A DNA stretch of 64,000 nt from Sipunculus nudus (Eukaryota; Annelida; Sipuncula; Golfingiida; Sipunculidae), in the NCBI GenBank assembly GCA_026874595.1, contig CM049313.1, positions 49,155,659-49,219,658 on the forward strand. The letters run 5' to 3'. The notes beneath the pieces are model-generated. The model searched no databases. It saw only the letters and a program-made list of their open reading frames with translations, and was not told the origin of the DNA. Position 1 is the stretch's first letter. Each line of letters opens with the position of its first letter. Below, one piece after another: positions 45,283-57,759 of this stretch. A program made the position numbers and the translations under genes.

Positions 45283-45437
45283 TCCTGTGATATAGGATAT
45301 ATGGTCCAAATCATAGTGAAAAACGCCACTGGGAAATAATTAGCGAGGATTTTGGTAAAATGTCGGTCATAATACGTACGTCCTTGTGGAATAGAAAAAG
45401 CTCCATCCTCTTGGAATTTGCTAGCTTGTATTGACAT
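45283..45437 (-). repeat. Direct repeat, copy 2
   Basis: Partner of 44399-44553. The minus-strand frame is open from 45437 to 45225 (70 codons) in this copy, whereas copy 1 has stops on the upstream side. Confidence 0.7.
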
Positions 45438-45724
45438 TATGTTATTCTATCTGGTGTTGTTAATAATCTGGTCGGATCTGCAACGTGAGTTGTAATAAAA
45501 AGCATAACAACCCGGCAAGGGAACTCAGGCGAAAATGTAACGTGGGGTGTTTGAGTTAAGGTTAAAAGATACATTCATTATTTGATGAACTAGCATTAAG
45601 TGGTCTCCTGTTGGTTAGGGTGTGATTTTATGTGCGTGAATGTGTATTTGGAGTATCATTTTTAAGGTATGACTGTGTACGTGGAAAAGAGGTGTATAGT
45701 AGCTCACATCAGATTTCCTAATAC

Positions 45725-46155
45725 AAAACTCGACATAAGTGTAAATAACTCAGAAAGAAACTCGACAAACTCCAAAAAAATTAAATAATTCGGCATACTT
45801 CATAATTACTCATCAGCCTCGTTTAAATGAAGGCAGATTTTGTAAATACCTTAAAAACCTCCGAATAACTTGACACATTTCGTAAATAACCCGACAGGCT
45901 CCCTAATTATCTCGACAAACTCCGAAATTAACTCTGCAGGATCCTTTCATAACATAGCTCTGAAGAATCCGCAAATAGCCCGGTAGACTCCGAAAATGAC
46001 TCGTAGGACTCCTAAATTGCTCAGTATAGAACCATAGAATTACTCAGACCTGTAATACTGCTTGGCATATCAAAAGCATTAAGAGCATTGGATCGCGTTA
46101 ATGTCTTGAGAGCCTCTTAAATATCTCGGCAGTTCCATGAATAACCGAGTGTGGA
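45725..46155. repeat. Degenerate minisatellite, about 20-23 bp unit
   Basis: Nearly 20 irregular copies of a unit like AACTCGACAAACTCCGAAAT, with variants such as GACTCGTAGGACTCC. Units are highly diverged and of uneven length. Confidence 0.75.
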
Positions 46156-46211
46156 TGATTATTATCACCCTGAATCAGAGACAGAAGATCGATTTTGCTA
46201 GCGCTGAAAGC

Positions 46212-46216
<5 letters not shown>

Positions 46217-46257
<41 letters not shown>
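46217..46257. repeat. (AT)n microsatellite
   Basis: About 20 AT units. Confidence 0.95.
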
Positions 46258-46259
<2 letters not shown>

Positions 46260-48383
46260 TAAATATTATATATCGTGAAAATTATATATAAGACATTATG
46301 GTTGTGGCAGTTAGTTTTATCGGTGCCGGGGTAAAATCTCAATGCATCATGAGATTAATTATCCATCGCTGAATAAATGCATTATCAAAAACATTTCTCC
46401 CATTGGTGTCTTCACAATGCGCATGAACGATTGAATTTTGGGTGTTTGGGGAGTAGGTCTGACTCATGTTCAAACAATATTTACATTATAATTATTTGTC
46501 AAGTTATTAATTTTAACTGAACAATTATTTCGACCATTTATTCAGGCGTTTGCTTTTGGTTTCGAAACCTGTTTGGTATTTTTTTTCGGTGACAGTGGCT
46601 TGAGGGGAGGAAAATAGTGCTTTCTACTTATATTTGTGTCATTTCCTCTTATTTATTACTGACGTCCCCCTCAGCGATTCGTGTTAACTACGAGTGGGAG
46701 TTATTGATATTCCCACCTGTAGGAAATGGTGTGAAGACTATCCTTCCCAGCAGGCCTAGTTACGTTGCCCACGAGGAGTAATTTTCTAGCCAGTTTGGAA
46801 GGTACATATCCTTCAGTGCTGTTTTAGGTTGAAAGCCGGCGATCCGAACCGCAATAACCAATGGTTACAGTTACATACATGACTCCGCCAGGAGGGTGTG
46901 CATTCAGCTCCGTTCGTATGTGTGTGTTAATTTTGGTAGTTGTATATGTGTGTTGGTCAACAACATAACTCACACAGTTTTGATTGGAATCTCAGGAAAT
47001 TTTCAGGGCTTTTCTCGAATGGGCTAAAGAGGAGTCATTTAGATTTCCATGTGGCAGATGACCCGGATTCTGGAAGACCATCAAGGAATATTCACAAATG
47101 TAGTCATTTATGCACGAGTGAACTTGGGAATATGAGCCGAATAAGTGAATGTAAACACATGACGGAGGTTTGCATTCCCTAGAATGCTGATTTCTTGTTC
47201 TTTAAAAAAATCTCTTCAGTTTACAGATGGGCCGGGTAAATTTTTCAACTGTTGCTCCTTTCGGACAAGTTTAAAGAGAGCTGCATGTTTGAATAGCAAG
47301 GGTTTACAAATGCCAAAACTAGCGTTTGAACTTATACCTAAAAAATGAATTATCGCTCTTGCGGTGACAGCATAATCACTAGCGTTATATCGACCCTCTA
47401 TACATTACGACCAGATTACTGGCCTGCCAGAGTGTCTTTACATCTGGGTCTGAGGAACGCATTATAAGGCCCCATGAGGATACAAATGTATTTGTCATTT
47501 TTGACAAAGCCTCATGGCTTTCAGGTACACTTTCAATTAGCATAAACCAGACTAATCGTTGGTATTTTTTGTGTACTTTCTAACAACACCAAACATGAGC
47601 GAGAAATGTTCCGTTTTAACTCAGCATATTGGTAAACCCCTCGGCATGTTTGTTGAATTCATGATCGCATGAACACAATCATGGCTCGCACAGGTTCCTG
47701 CACGCAGCCAACTTGTAGGCGATACAGGAAATGACTCGTTACCATAGAGACGGGGTTTCAGTTATGGGGTGTGTGTTTACATATATTCTCTTGTGTCAAA
47801 TGATCATCCAAAGCATAATGTTAGGTTATGGGTGGTTTTACCACATATGAATGCAACATGTTGGAAACCATTGCGATGCATTCCTCGATATTGCCTGTAT
47901 CACGACTCAAGTAGGGTTACCAGCCCAATTAAAATTGCCTACTGAGCCGGGTTGTCACGACTACATAATCACGTAACCCCAAAATAGTTAATTTAATGGG
48001 TAATTTGTAAGGTATTGAGGCATCAACTAGTTATCTTAATGACAGCTCAATGACAAAAACTGCTTTACTAAAATCAGGAAAATTTGTTAATTTTATTATT
48101 GAAAGAAAACCTGACAAACACGGCAACTGACATTTGTCGAAGGTTGGCCCCTGTTTGCTCTGATGCCTGTCACCTAAACTACGGTACTTGAAAGAAACCC
48201 TTAACAATAAGCCAAATGAAATATAAGAACTTTTAGCCAATTTTCTCTGGTACTCTACTCTAAGATAAATGTCAAGTGATAAAAAAATATACTCATATAA
48301 CCTGGTCTATTGGATCTTATAGGCTTCAGACGAGGTACACCTCCCGCGGTGGCAATAAAATGACGCCATTACTAAAGTACCTA
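46258..48383. other. No gene recognised
   Basis: Frames at 46940-47182 (plus) and 48031-48240 (minus) show no domain. No repeat structure is evident except short motifs. Confidence 0.3.
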
Positions 48384-48670
48384 TTTCTCAGATAGTCCAG
48401 CTGTTAAGAGAAGAATTGTGCAAAATGTGAAAGAAGCATAAAACTTGGCATAATAGTTGGCCAGATCATACTTAACGTTTTCAGATATAGGGCCAAGCGG
48501 AATTCATCCCATCCTGGTCAAAATCCAAGATGGCGGCCAAAATGGCCGCCGCATTACAAAATATCAATACATTCGGTTATATTTGTCCTAGAATGCTTTC
48601 CAAGTGCACTATTTCTATGTTTTTGGGGTCGATAAACTCATTTATTAGGATTTCAAGTCTATAAAATGAC
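48384..48670 (-). repeat. 'AAGATGGCGGCC' dispersed repeat, copy 1
   Basis: The core AAGATGGCGGCCAAAATGG with GGCGGCC/GGCCGCC palindrome, plus flanks TTGCACAATT, GGCCCTATATCTG and GACCCCA...ATAGAAA, match the two copies at 52030-52285 and 52325-52610 in opposite orientation. Confidence 0.85.
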
Positions 48671-48889
48671 TCCGTGTAATGAATCCTGGTTTTGTTTTAT
48701 ATTGAAACTGTCCATAATTTGCCTTTGTTTACTAGCATAATGGACAACAACATTATTTGTTGAGTTGTGCACAGTAGTCGCATTCATTGTGATCGTAGTC
48801 ATATGAAAATATCGTTTGCTGGCTTTGTAATGCTTGAATTGTAGAACAGTTTTTATTGCAATATTTCTTTCTTTCTTCCTTTTAATTTC

Positions 48890-49560
48890 CCTTTATTTGC
48901 ATGCTTACAGATGTAATTGCTTTGAAGAAGTGATGGATGCAAAAACTTATTTGTCGAAATCTGGAATAAAATTAGGATTGAATTTGATATGCAGTAAACA
49001 CTAATCATTAGAATGTTTAAAACCTACATACATGTAATCAGATTTTACGATTGGGTTTTATCAAATGCATACATCCAACTGTGCTGACATTTAACATTTA
49101 TATTAATTTTACGTATTTGAGCCCTATGTTTGTTTCAATGTAATGAAATGGTCAGTCGAGTGATAAAACGTTCGGCTTTCTCCACTTCCCCACCAGGTTT
49201 AATCAACATCGTTCTTATTAAAATAGGTTGTAATGGCCCGTCCAAGGTGGGTGAATTCCTCCTTTTCCTTCGCTTTCCTCCACCCCTGTATACACACCAC
49301 CGAACGCCACCATCCGAGCCATGGAGAGTGGCTTGTTATAGTAATTATAACAAACTGTACAATCCATATTAACTATAAATTATAATAAAACAAATTAGAC
49401 AATCAATGCAGTTTAAAATTTTCCTTGCTTATAGCTTGAATATCAGACTAAATGGGTGCGTGGTAGGATACACACCTAAGTAAGAAGCTCACACCTGTCA
49501 GCTGTATAGATTCTGTCTTGTGTGATCAACTGAAATTGTGCTGAAAGTCCCTTTTTCATC
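48890..49560. repeat. Diverged tandem duplication, unit 1
   Basis: It matches 49670-50110 in several blocks: CCTTTATTTGCATGCTTAC, GCTGACATTTAA, CCTATGTTTGTTTCAA and AAGCTCACACCTGTCAGCTG. The SINE at 49141-49372 interrupts this unit; the other unit is uninterrupted. Confidence 0.7.
49141..49372 (+). mobile_element. tRNA-derived SINE, family A, copy 2
   Basis: AGTGATAAAACGTTCGGC corresponds to the A-box region, CCTTCGCTTTCCTCC to the body, and GAGCCATGGAGAGTGGCTTG to the 3' part of family A. The B box is decayed (AGGTTTAATCAA). Confidence 0.75.
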
Positions 49561-49669
49561 AGCACATCCAACAGTAAAACTTGATAAAATTGGTTGAATA
49601 CTGCACTTTTAAATGAAAGTGTCATCTGCTGGGGTAGGTTTTTTCATATTAATATTTCATATCTGATTT

Positions 49670-50110
49670 CCTCTGTTTGATATCCCTTTATCTGCATGCT
49701 AACGAATGTATTAACTGCTTTGCAGAGGTGAAGGATGAAAGAAACTTGGGTATCCTGTTTGGTATCAAAGTGGGAGCTTGATATATCGGTGTAAAATAGT
49801 CAAGATTTTTAAAAATCTAGAAACATGATATTAAATTTTACCATAAACTTAACATTCATGTAACTCTTAATAAGTGCAATTAAAACTATCAAACAGTTCT
49901 GCTGAAATTTAATTTATATGTACTAGTTACATGTATTTGAACACCATGTTTGTTTCAAAGGAAATACTGTTATTTATAATTTAGACTTCATGCGTGCATG
50001 ACAAGATACGCGCTTCTGTAGAAGCTCACACCAGTTTGCTGTATGGATTCTCAGCGTCTTTTGCCATGAAGTGATGGCTTTCAAACTGTATGTTGGCATG
50101 AAAACACTAT
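49670..50110. repeat. Diverged tandem duplication, unit 2
   Basis: Partner of 48890-49560 without the SINE. A weaker third piece may lie near 50230-50290 (GATGATGCAGACTTTAGACTG). Confidence 0.65.
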
Positions 50111-50720
50111 CATGCAACATACATTAGAGGTGCGCAAGATGTTGCTGTATGCTGCCTTTGTACTATAGTGATGAATGCATGTAATAATCAACGATCATGT
50201 AGATACCTTTTGCACGTTACTAATTTTGTAATATGGTGATGATGCAGACTTTAGACTGTATGCTCGTATGAAAGAACCAACACGTGTCAGTAAAGTATCA
50301 CTGCCCTTTGATGTGATGCTATTTTAGTTTTACAAAACGTGATCCTTCCCAACGAGTTGCCATTAAAATTCACTTTTCATAATGCGTTGCTGTCAACAAA
50401 ATACTTTCATTTGCTGACATTATGCATACTTGTAATTTCATGTAGTACATGCATATATTGTTAGAAATATTCACCACATGTATGAGTCGGTGCTGCCAGG
50501 TTCAAGCTAGCTAATCTTTCATAGATGGATGCTAAGAAGATGGTATAGCAAGGCGGAAGATATAAAGTCAAAATCACAAAACAAGGTTGAAAAATATAAT
50601 GCACCCTCAGGTTCCAGACATGCATTCTATCTTCATCATCTTCATTACCTCAAAATTAAGTACTAAGTTTGGTTTGAGTTTTTATCGATTTGATTGGTGA
50701 TTGTAACGTTTCTGTGCTTT
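50111..50720. other. No gene recognised
   Basis: AT-rich stretch before the possible exon at 50724. Confidence 0.3.
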
Positions 50721-50723
50721 CAG

Positions 50724-50947
50724 CTTCTGAGCTCTGGCAACCTTTGAACAGTTACACTTTCCCTTTATGCGAGTTTTATGCCCAAATGCAGAATGCTTGG
50801 GAAACTTGTATTTCATTCCACTCGCTTCATCAAGTGAACATAATTAATGAGAATAGACTACTTCTGAATATTATTACTGAACAGAACAGTTTATTACATC
50901 ATTTTTTTGGTAATATTGCCAGCAACATCTTACAACCTGTGCCTTAA
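50724..50947 (+). CDS. Possible terminal exon of an unknown gene
   Basis: A pyrimidine tract and TTTCAG (50718-50723) look like a 3' splice site. Behind it a frame stays open for about 74 codons to TAA at 50945-50947, and AATAAA follows at 51103-51108, so the order acceptor, coding, stop, polyadenylation signal is complete. The peptide has mixed composition ('SELWQPLNSYTFPLCEFYAQ', 'NENRLLLNIITEQNSLL') with helix-like heptad spacing of Leu and Ile. I do not recognise a family. No upstream exon could be identified, and the frame is short enough to be chance. Confidence 0.3.
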
Positions 50948-51102
50948 TATTTTCTTTTAGATTTGGCAGGACAAAAGCGTTTTTCTTCTGGTAAAAACAG
51001 CCACAATTCGAACTTACTAACTATCGGTTCTTTTTTTCTTATGTGCAAGGTTCAGTGCGATCTACAATTTTGCATACTGTGTATATGAAGATAAATTATT
51101 TC

Positions 51103-51108
51103 AATAAA
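51103..51108 (+). terminator. Possible polyadenylation signal AATAAA
   Basis: About 155 bases after the stop of the possible exon at 50724-50947. AATAAA is frequent in AT-rich DNA, so this has weight only together with the exon. Confidence 0.25.
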
Positions 51109-51339
51109 TGAAGCAAATATTTCTTATTTCTAATAATTATTACATTTATTAAAATGGTGCATTATGTAATCAAACGAATTATTTTGGGACAACACTTGGA
51201 AATGCAAAGTCAATGTTAGCTTATCATCAACCATATTACCAATGTAGCAGGTAAACGGCAAACTGCACAAGTGTCTACAAGTGTCCAGATTCTATCATGC
51301 ACCATCACCACAGTACAAATATAGCATATATACGGGGTA

Positions 51340-51425
51340 AGAACGTTGCCTTGTGCTTAAGGATGTGGTTGTATGTCCCCTGTTCGATCCCCGTCGATGC
51401 CCCAATGGCATAATGGTTAAATCTC
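51340..51425 (+). repeat. tRNA-like remnant
   Basis: GGGGTAAGAACGTTGCCTTG and a B-box-like TGTTCGATCCCCG lie about 45 bases apart, as in a tRNA-derived head. The body is not identified. Probably an old SINE. Confidence 0.4.
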
Positions 51426-51710
51426 GCCACAAATCAATAGATTTGCTCTAATATCTTAATGATAGGTTATGACTTCTTTCTAACAACATACCATATTTAT
51501 CATATGGATAACCTTATTCTCATTCAATAGAAAGTGATACCAACAAGCCTGAGTCTGTTATTTTTAAAAGAAAGCGTAGCATCCTGCATAATGTCGCGAG
51601 TCTCTAAATATGTACTGATTCTGTCTTCATGCAAGCAAAGAGTCTGGAAGCTGCACCGTCAGCTCAAGGCAAAGAGCCATTGACTTATAACAAATAAAAT
51701 TTCTTTTACA

Positions 51711-51875
51711 TGGATTGTACAACTGGTTATAATAATACAACAAGGCATTTTCCATGGATCGGATGGCGAAGTGGTGGAAGGAATCAGAGGAAACGAAGAA
51801 AACAATCGACTCTGTACGGACCACTACAACCCACTCTCATAGCGACATTGGGGACAGAAACTTGGTCCAATCGAC
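51711..51875 (-). mobile_element. tRNA-derived SINE, family A, copy 3
   Basis: Aligned with copy 1 in the same orientation: TGGATTGTACAACTGGTTAT, CCATGGATCGGATGGCG, AGGAAACGAAGAAAACAATC and CCACTCTCATAGCGACATTG. The A-box end is truncated or decayed. Confidence 0.65.
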
Positions 51876-52029
51876 TTTCCCTTTCATTACATTGAAAAAG
51901 ACATAGTATTCAATTACTTAAAATTAATTAAATATATTAAATCGCAGTAGGGTAATCAACAAACACGTTTTACCTTTAGATGTGCTGGTATAAAGGGTAA
52001 TGTTAGCACAATTTCAATACCAACAAAAA

Positions 52030-52285
52030 CAAACCCTTAAAAATAAATTTCTCGACCCCAATATTATAGAAACAGTGCCCTTACGTTACAAATATATCCG
52101 GCTGTATTGGTATTTTATATTTTTGTGGCCATCTTGGCCGCCATCTTGGATTTTTACCAAGATATGGTGAATTCCGCTTGGCTCTATATATGAATAAAAA
52201 GTATGCTTAGTTTCATTCTTCTTTCATCTTTTGCACAATTCCCCCTCAATATGTAGCTTAACAGCTTGACTGATGGGAATATTAC
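52030..52285 (+). repeat. 'AAGATGGCGGCC' dispersed repeat, copy 2
   Basis: TTGGCCGCCATCTTGGATTT, ATTCCGCTTGGC and TTGCACAATTCC are shared with copies 1 and 3. Confidence 0.85.
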
Positions 52286-52324
52286 CAAATTTGTGATAAA
52301 AACCAGCGAATGAGTACCAGGAGA

Positions 52325-52610
52325 GGTTTTGAACCTCAAAAATTGAATTTCTCAGTCCAAAAAACATAGTATTTGAGTACTTGCAATGCTTTATCTGGAA
52401 ATTATAACTCAAGTTTTTTTACATTTTCTAATCTGGCGGCCATTTTGGCCGCCATCTTGGATTTTGGCCAAGATAATTTTTTTCAGCTTGGCCCTATATC
52501 TGAAATTCATCAATAAGCTCCAAAGAATACTTTTGCCAACTTTCATGCTACTTTCATTTTTTGCACAATTCCTCCAAATATTGGAGCTTAACCGCTGGAC
52601 TAAGATACTT
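52325..52610 (+). repeat. 'AAGATGGCGGCC' dispersed repeat, copy 3
   Basis: Directly follows copy 2 in the same orientation, spaced about 310 bp core to core, so it is a tandem pair. It keeps the full palindromic core GGCGGCCATTTTGGCCGCC. Confidence 0.85.
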
Positions 52611-54204
52611 AACCAGCCGGTCACGTTTAGGGTGTAAAGCTGACAATGTTAAGCAGGTATTTTCCACGAGTGTTGGTCATTAATGCCGCGCTGATTCGTC
52701 TTTAGTGCTTGTATCTGTGTGCATGTGCTTAATGTTAGTCACATTAACCGAATTTGACGAACTTAATCGGAGAGTGCGGACCTTGTCCGATGAATTCATT
52801 GTTAATCAGCTTCAGTTAGTCATAGTCGCTTGATGTTTACATTCATACTTAAAGGTGCCCATTCACCTTCCTTTAAAAGTGGTTTCAGGTTATGAAAAGT
52901 TCTTATAAGGCCTCTGTGCAGAATGTATGAACTTGTTTATCAAAAACATATTTGTAAACACAGCAATGTTGACAAACAGTTAAAACATGTAACCTAAGGT
53001 GATAGGTTGCATATATGTGGAGGTAGAAAAGTCACTTGTTGCCAAACATTATTTCCAAAGCTCTGGCATATCTGACTTGCCGCTAGAAGCCCTTGTTCAA
53101 TTTGTTTTGTTATTTTGTCGGGGACCCCACATATTATAAACACATTGATATAAACATACCGGCAGCCTGTGTGATGTGATATCCACATTTTCTGGCCTAT
53201 ATTTATAAAAGCTCCAAAGGATTACCTTTGGTTTATAAAAGTCAGATTGGTGTTTGGGCCCCTTTAATACTCTCAGGTAAAATTTACTTTCTTGGCTATT
53301 AATATTTTAATCTGTAGCCAGTTAATCTGCCATTTTGACTGCATTGCATTTTTATGTGAACCGGAGATCACATATCAAACAATTTTCTTGCGGTCATCAC
53401 ATATCGTAGGAAACACATATCAACTAATGGCTTTAAACAGCTGCTGATTCAAATTATAAGCAGGAAATCGATGCGAGAAGCCAAATCCGGCGATGCCTTT
53501 CGATATTATGCGTACATTTTCCAATTTCGCAGGATTTTGGTGAAAAAAGGAGCGCATAAGGACAACAAATATGCAGGTATATTTTATCTAGATGCTGATA
53601 AATGATGGAATTTATTTTCGCACTGGCGGATGTTGTTAGAAAGTACACAGATACATTAAACGTTTGGACTGGATTAATTATTTTGACAACAAATTGTAGA
53701 CTGTGAGGTGTCCATACAAAATGATGAATTTTCGTCTCTTCATCAAGATTTCTGGTTTGACTTTTGATTTTACGCCTACTGCCACTCTCTGAGTCTCGGA
53801 AGACACTGTTTTGTTGGAGGGACGAAACTGCCGCAAGCAGAAACGGACCTTTAGTGTCGCGACCCCCCCCCCCCCCCCCGTTTCTAAGAAGACGAGGTCT
53901 CTTGCCATAGTTTAACCTCAGACAACTAATTTGCGTCGTAATGGTACCAAAAGTCACTCACAATTGTCTCTCCATTCAGTTCCAGACTTATTACTAGATG
54001 CTCGATTATAACTGGCGGTCTCACGTATTGTTGAATATCTAGTACAAATGCTAAGGTACTTTCCAGCTTACCTTCCTTACAAATCATGCCCATTTCTAGA
54101 ACCAACATTTATCTGGCAACGTCGTTACCATTGCTATTAGAAGGGTGTAGTACTACCACATCCACTAAATTTCAGTTGATTTGAGAATTCCCTCGGCGGT
54201 AACC
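52611..54204. other. No gene recognised
   Basis: The longest frame, 53454-53957 on the minus strand (167 codons), crosses a run of 17 C and shows no domain; I take it as chance. Confidence 0.3.
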
Positions 54205-56120
54205 TGGACCCAGTCTGAAGTGTGCAGGTGCCAAGAGTGATCTCGACAATTATCGACCAATTTATATCATTGGTGATAAACCTCAAATATTAGAAACATT
54301 CGTCAAGTATGACTTAATCCCGTTTTCCATGAAAATCTAATATTCTCAAATAGATCTGCATCTCTAGCATTACACAACCATTGCTAATTGATGTCTAATA
54401 AATATTTACAAGAATACGATCACAGCAGCCTGCTTAATGCACATAAAATGGGAACTTCGCAAGGCACAGTACTAGGACCAGTTTTGTTCCTTGTGTACAT
54501 TAACGACTTACCGATATACTTAAACGAAAAATGTATGATCTATGCTGATGATATCGCATTGTATAAGCCCTCAGGTTCACATGCTACAGCGTAAATCCAA
54601 CTTAAAAATAAATAAAGTTGACATCCCTCTTGAATGGTTTCAGGATAACCGACTTCATATAAACCCTGTGAAATCTACAATAGTGTTATTTGGCAATATC
54701 AGAAAACACGATCTTCCTGTCAAAATATCGTTATAAATTATGCTACATTACATCCTGTGAAAAGCAGAAAATTACTAGGTGTCATCATCATCGACGTGGA
54801 AAGAACATATTAAACTCTTGTGTGAAAAATTAAAATCTACCCTTCCGACTTATTAAATAATTCCGACTTCCACTTTAAATACTATATATTTTGCTCTTTT
54901 TCAAAGCCACATCGATTACTGCATATCTTTTGGGCAACTGTTTTAAATCGAATTTAGGTCGAATCCAAAAACTACAGAACAAGGCTGCATGCCTTGTAAC
55001 AAAAAAATATGATAGCAAAACATCGTCTGCGTTTAATTAACAAACTAGCTTGGATGACTGTGGCGCAAAGGGATCTTTTACTTTATATGTGAACTTGTAT
55101 ATAAATGTTTGTCTGGAGAAGTATCTGAATATCTTAAAAATGCTCTTATTTATTTAAAGATTCCATATAAAACAATCTTCTGCTAACCAAAATTTAACCG
55201 TACCTGTGCCCAGAAGTGAATGTTTTAAGTCAAGTTTTTGTTTCGATGGCCCCTGTCTTTGGAATCATCAGCCATTTAGTTTAAAGTCCGCCTCAGATAG
55301 AGATCATTTAAAGCACTAGTACAAAAGTTCGTTGCAGAACATTTATAATTATGTGCGTTCTTAACTGATATTCGATATTGTTTTAGATTTCTCGTAAATT
55401 AATTATGTGCTGTACTGTTTTAGTTTATAGGCAATGCGTTCCCCATTATAATGATTTGTATTTCGTTTATGTGTTAAGTCTATAGTTTTTATTATCCCGA
55501 TCCCTGTCTTGAATCAGCTTATTTTCAAGTCATCTTCGAATAGTGAACACTTAACCACGCCACCTAACATTTTATGATTAGATATATACTTATACATATA
55601 TCTGCTACATATTATGCTTGCCCGTGTCTTATTGATCAGTTGCCACTTAGTTGAGTTTCCGGCTTAGACAAAGACTTTTTAAGCCCTTATACAGAGTTTA
55701 ATGTAACAAACATTTTATAAATAATATATACCTACCTAATATTTGCCATTGTCTTATTCTCGTTTGCATATTGTTGTATATGTTTTAGTTAATATCCTAG
55801 AGTGTACAAATATCTTAGACTTCCATGTAAGTATTAGCATACTAATCATGTATGTATCTTCATGCAATATTTTCAGCAATTTAAATTTTTATTGTATATG
55901 TGTTCCATATTAAACGTGCTCGCTCAGGGCGTTGCTACTAACTCACGGCGAGTTTGTTGAGTCGGGTCCATATAGGATAAGTGTTGTATATTTGCCTTTT
56001 ATGTGTATACAATTGAAATGTTCACTGGACCCAGGACCCTATGGAAAATCAGCATATTGTGCTGAAAAGGCCACCCTGTCAAACATCTTTGAAATAAATA
56101 AAAAAAAAATAAAATAAAAT
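54205..56120 (+). mobile_element. CR1/Jockey-like LINE, 5'-truncated and decayed
   Basis: Translation in shifting frames shows reverse transcriptase landmarks: 'SDLDNYRPI' near 54237, 'GTSQGTVLGPVLFLVYINDLP' near 54451 and the catalytic YADD near 54541, then 'KLLGVIIID' near 54767 and a weak C-terminal part to about 55330. A non-coding 3' region follows with a short A-rich tail (TTTGAAATAAATAAAAAA) at 56083-56108. Several stops and frameshifts make it non-functional. Its 3' region is shared with 3431-4190. Confidence 0.85.
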
Positions 56121-57754
56121 TTCTCATTTCTGTTAAGAAAATCCCACTCGCTGATTAAGCTATACGTTAATCATGAAATTCACTAAACATGTAAAAGGCT
56201 GACTCAATATATTGGAAAATGATTTAAAGTGTCCTCCATTAATCTGAAGCGGGGGGATAATCTGATATCGCTGCAGTCTTAAATACCATGGTTAAACCTG
56301 TAACTGTGGTTTAGTGACTCACTAATGCCAATCCATTTAACTAAGGATGAAGTAACGCTCGAATGTTACTGGCGGTATTTTGATTTCCGGGTGTTCTGAT
56401 TTCAGCAAAAGTACTTTCTGACTTGTCTCCCTTTCAGCGGGCCACGACACGACCATCCAGTGAATAATACCGTGCTGATGACTCGCGTTTCTCCGCCCAG
56501 GTGGCGGAGCGGCTAAAATAAAATTCGTGCCAATAGTGTGTAAATATCAGTTGACATAAAAACAGTATTCATTGAAGACAGTTGACTATTATTTACATAA
56601 TAATAACATCTAAAACGTGACAATTTTCTTCAGGGAGGTCAAGTTTTATTTTGGGAGAAGTTAATATTCGGTTAACTTAGACGTAGCGGATTTAAAAAGT
56701 CACATTCCCAGGTCGCATAATATCTGCCAGGTCGTGCGAATATGAAGAGGACTTCATATGACCCGGGTTAATAAAGACTGGTTTCCGATGGTTCCGAAAT
56801 CCTTTCCTGTTTTTGACATGTAACGTGATCGCTTTTTACAACGAGACTCTAGAAAAACATAATTTAACTTAAATGGCAAATTAAAACTCCACAGGTTTCC
56901 CCGGAGCAAAACACACGTTATTAGTCTAGAGGGTTATGGCGTGCTATACCAGTTTGTTGCATATGAATTTTCTTGTGAGCCTTGTTCCTGGCGTACAGCC
57001 TTACCAATCACCTGCACATTGGTTTCAGGGAAAATAAATTATTGGATAGTATAATACTGTTGTCATAGGTAATGGGAAACTTTAAGCCTGTCATGTTACA
57101 AACAAAGGCGCCATTTTGAAAAAAAAATATTTACATAATCGTTATATGTGGTAAATGCTTGCTATTTACGCAACATATATGTTGTGTTACATTTTGTTTT
57201 AATATTCATCATATTCATCTATTCGATAGGAATATCTTGCACAATATTTTATATAATTGCCTTGGAGTTATAGTTCCAATGTTAGTACATGATGCTGTCA
57301 GAGAACTTTACCTGCAAATGAACATGACAAGGAAATACAGGTAATGGGTTTTAATGTGCATGTAAAAACGGATTCAATTGTTCTGGTCCAAAGAGGTCCG
57401 TTCACTGATGTATTGACTGTAATTATAATATTATTATAAAAGGCATCCCTGGGACGTGTACTCTGGCAAAATATGAAAAACAGCTCTGTGAAACTGGAGA
57501 AGTCAGAGCTGATGAGAATGGACCACAAACATAGTATTTGTACATACAGATATTCTAGAGAGGATATTTGTCTGAATATTTTATGGTGTAGATATACTAT
57601 TGAAAAATATGCAGCCGACCAAGAATAAATTGCAATAAAAGTGAATAATCATAATAAATAAGTTACCATTGATAAAACAAATGTAAAAAAAAAAATAGCA
57701 CAATTTTGATCTTTCCACGCTTTTTGAGCTTTAAGTAGCTAAATGAAAAAATAT
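56121..57754. other. No gene recognised
   Basis: AT-rich with short frames (57159-57344, 57298-57528) lacking motifs. Confidence 0.3.
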
Positions 57755-57759
57755 ATCAT

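Noticed and set aside
53454-53957. 167-codon minus-strand gene
   Set aside because: No domain, crosses a C17 run, and no splice or promoter context.
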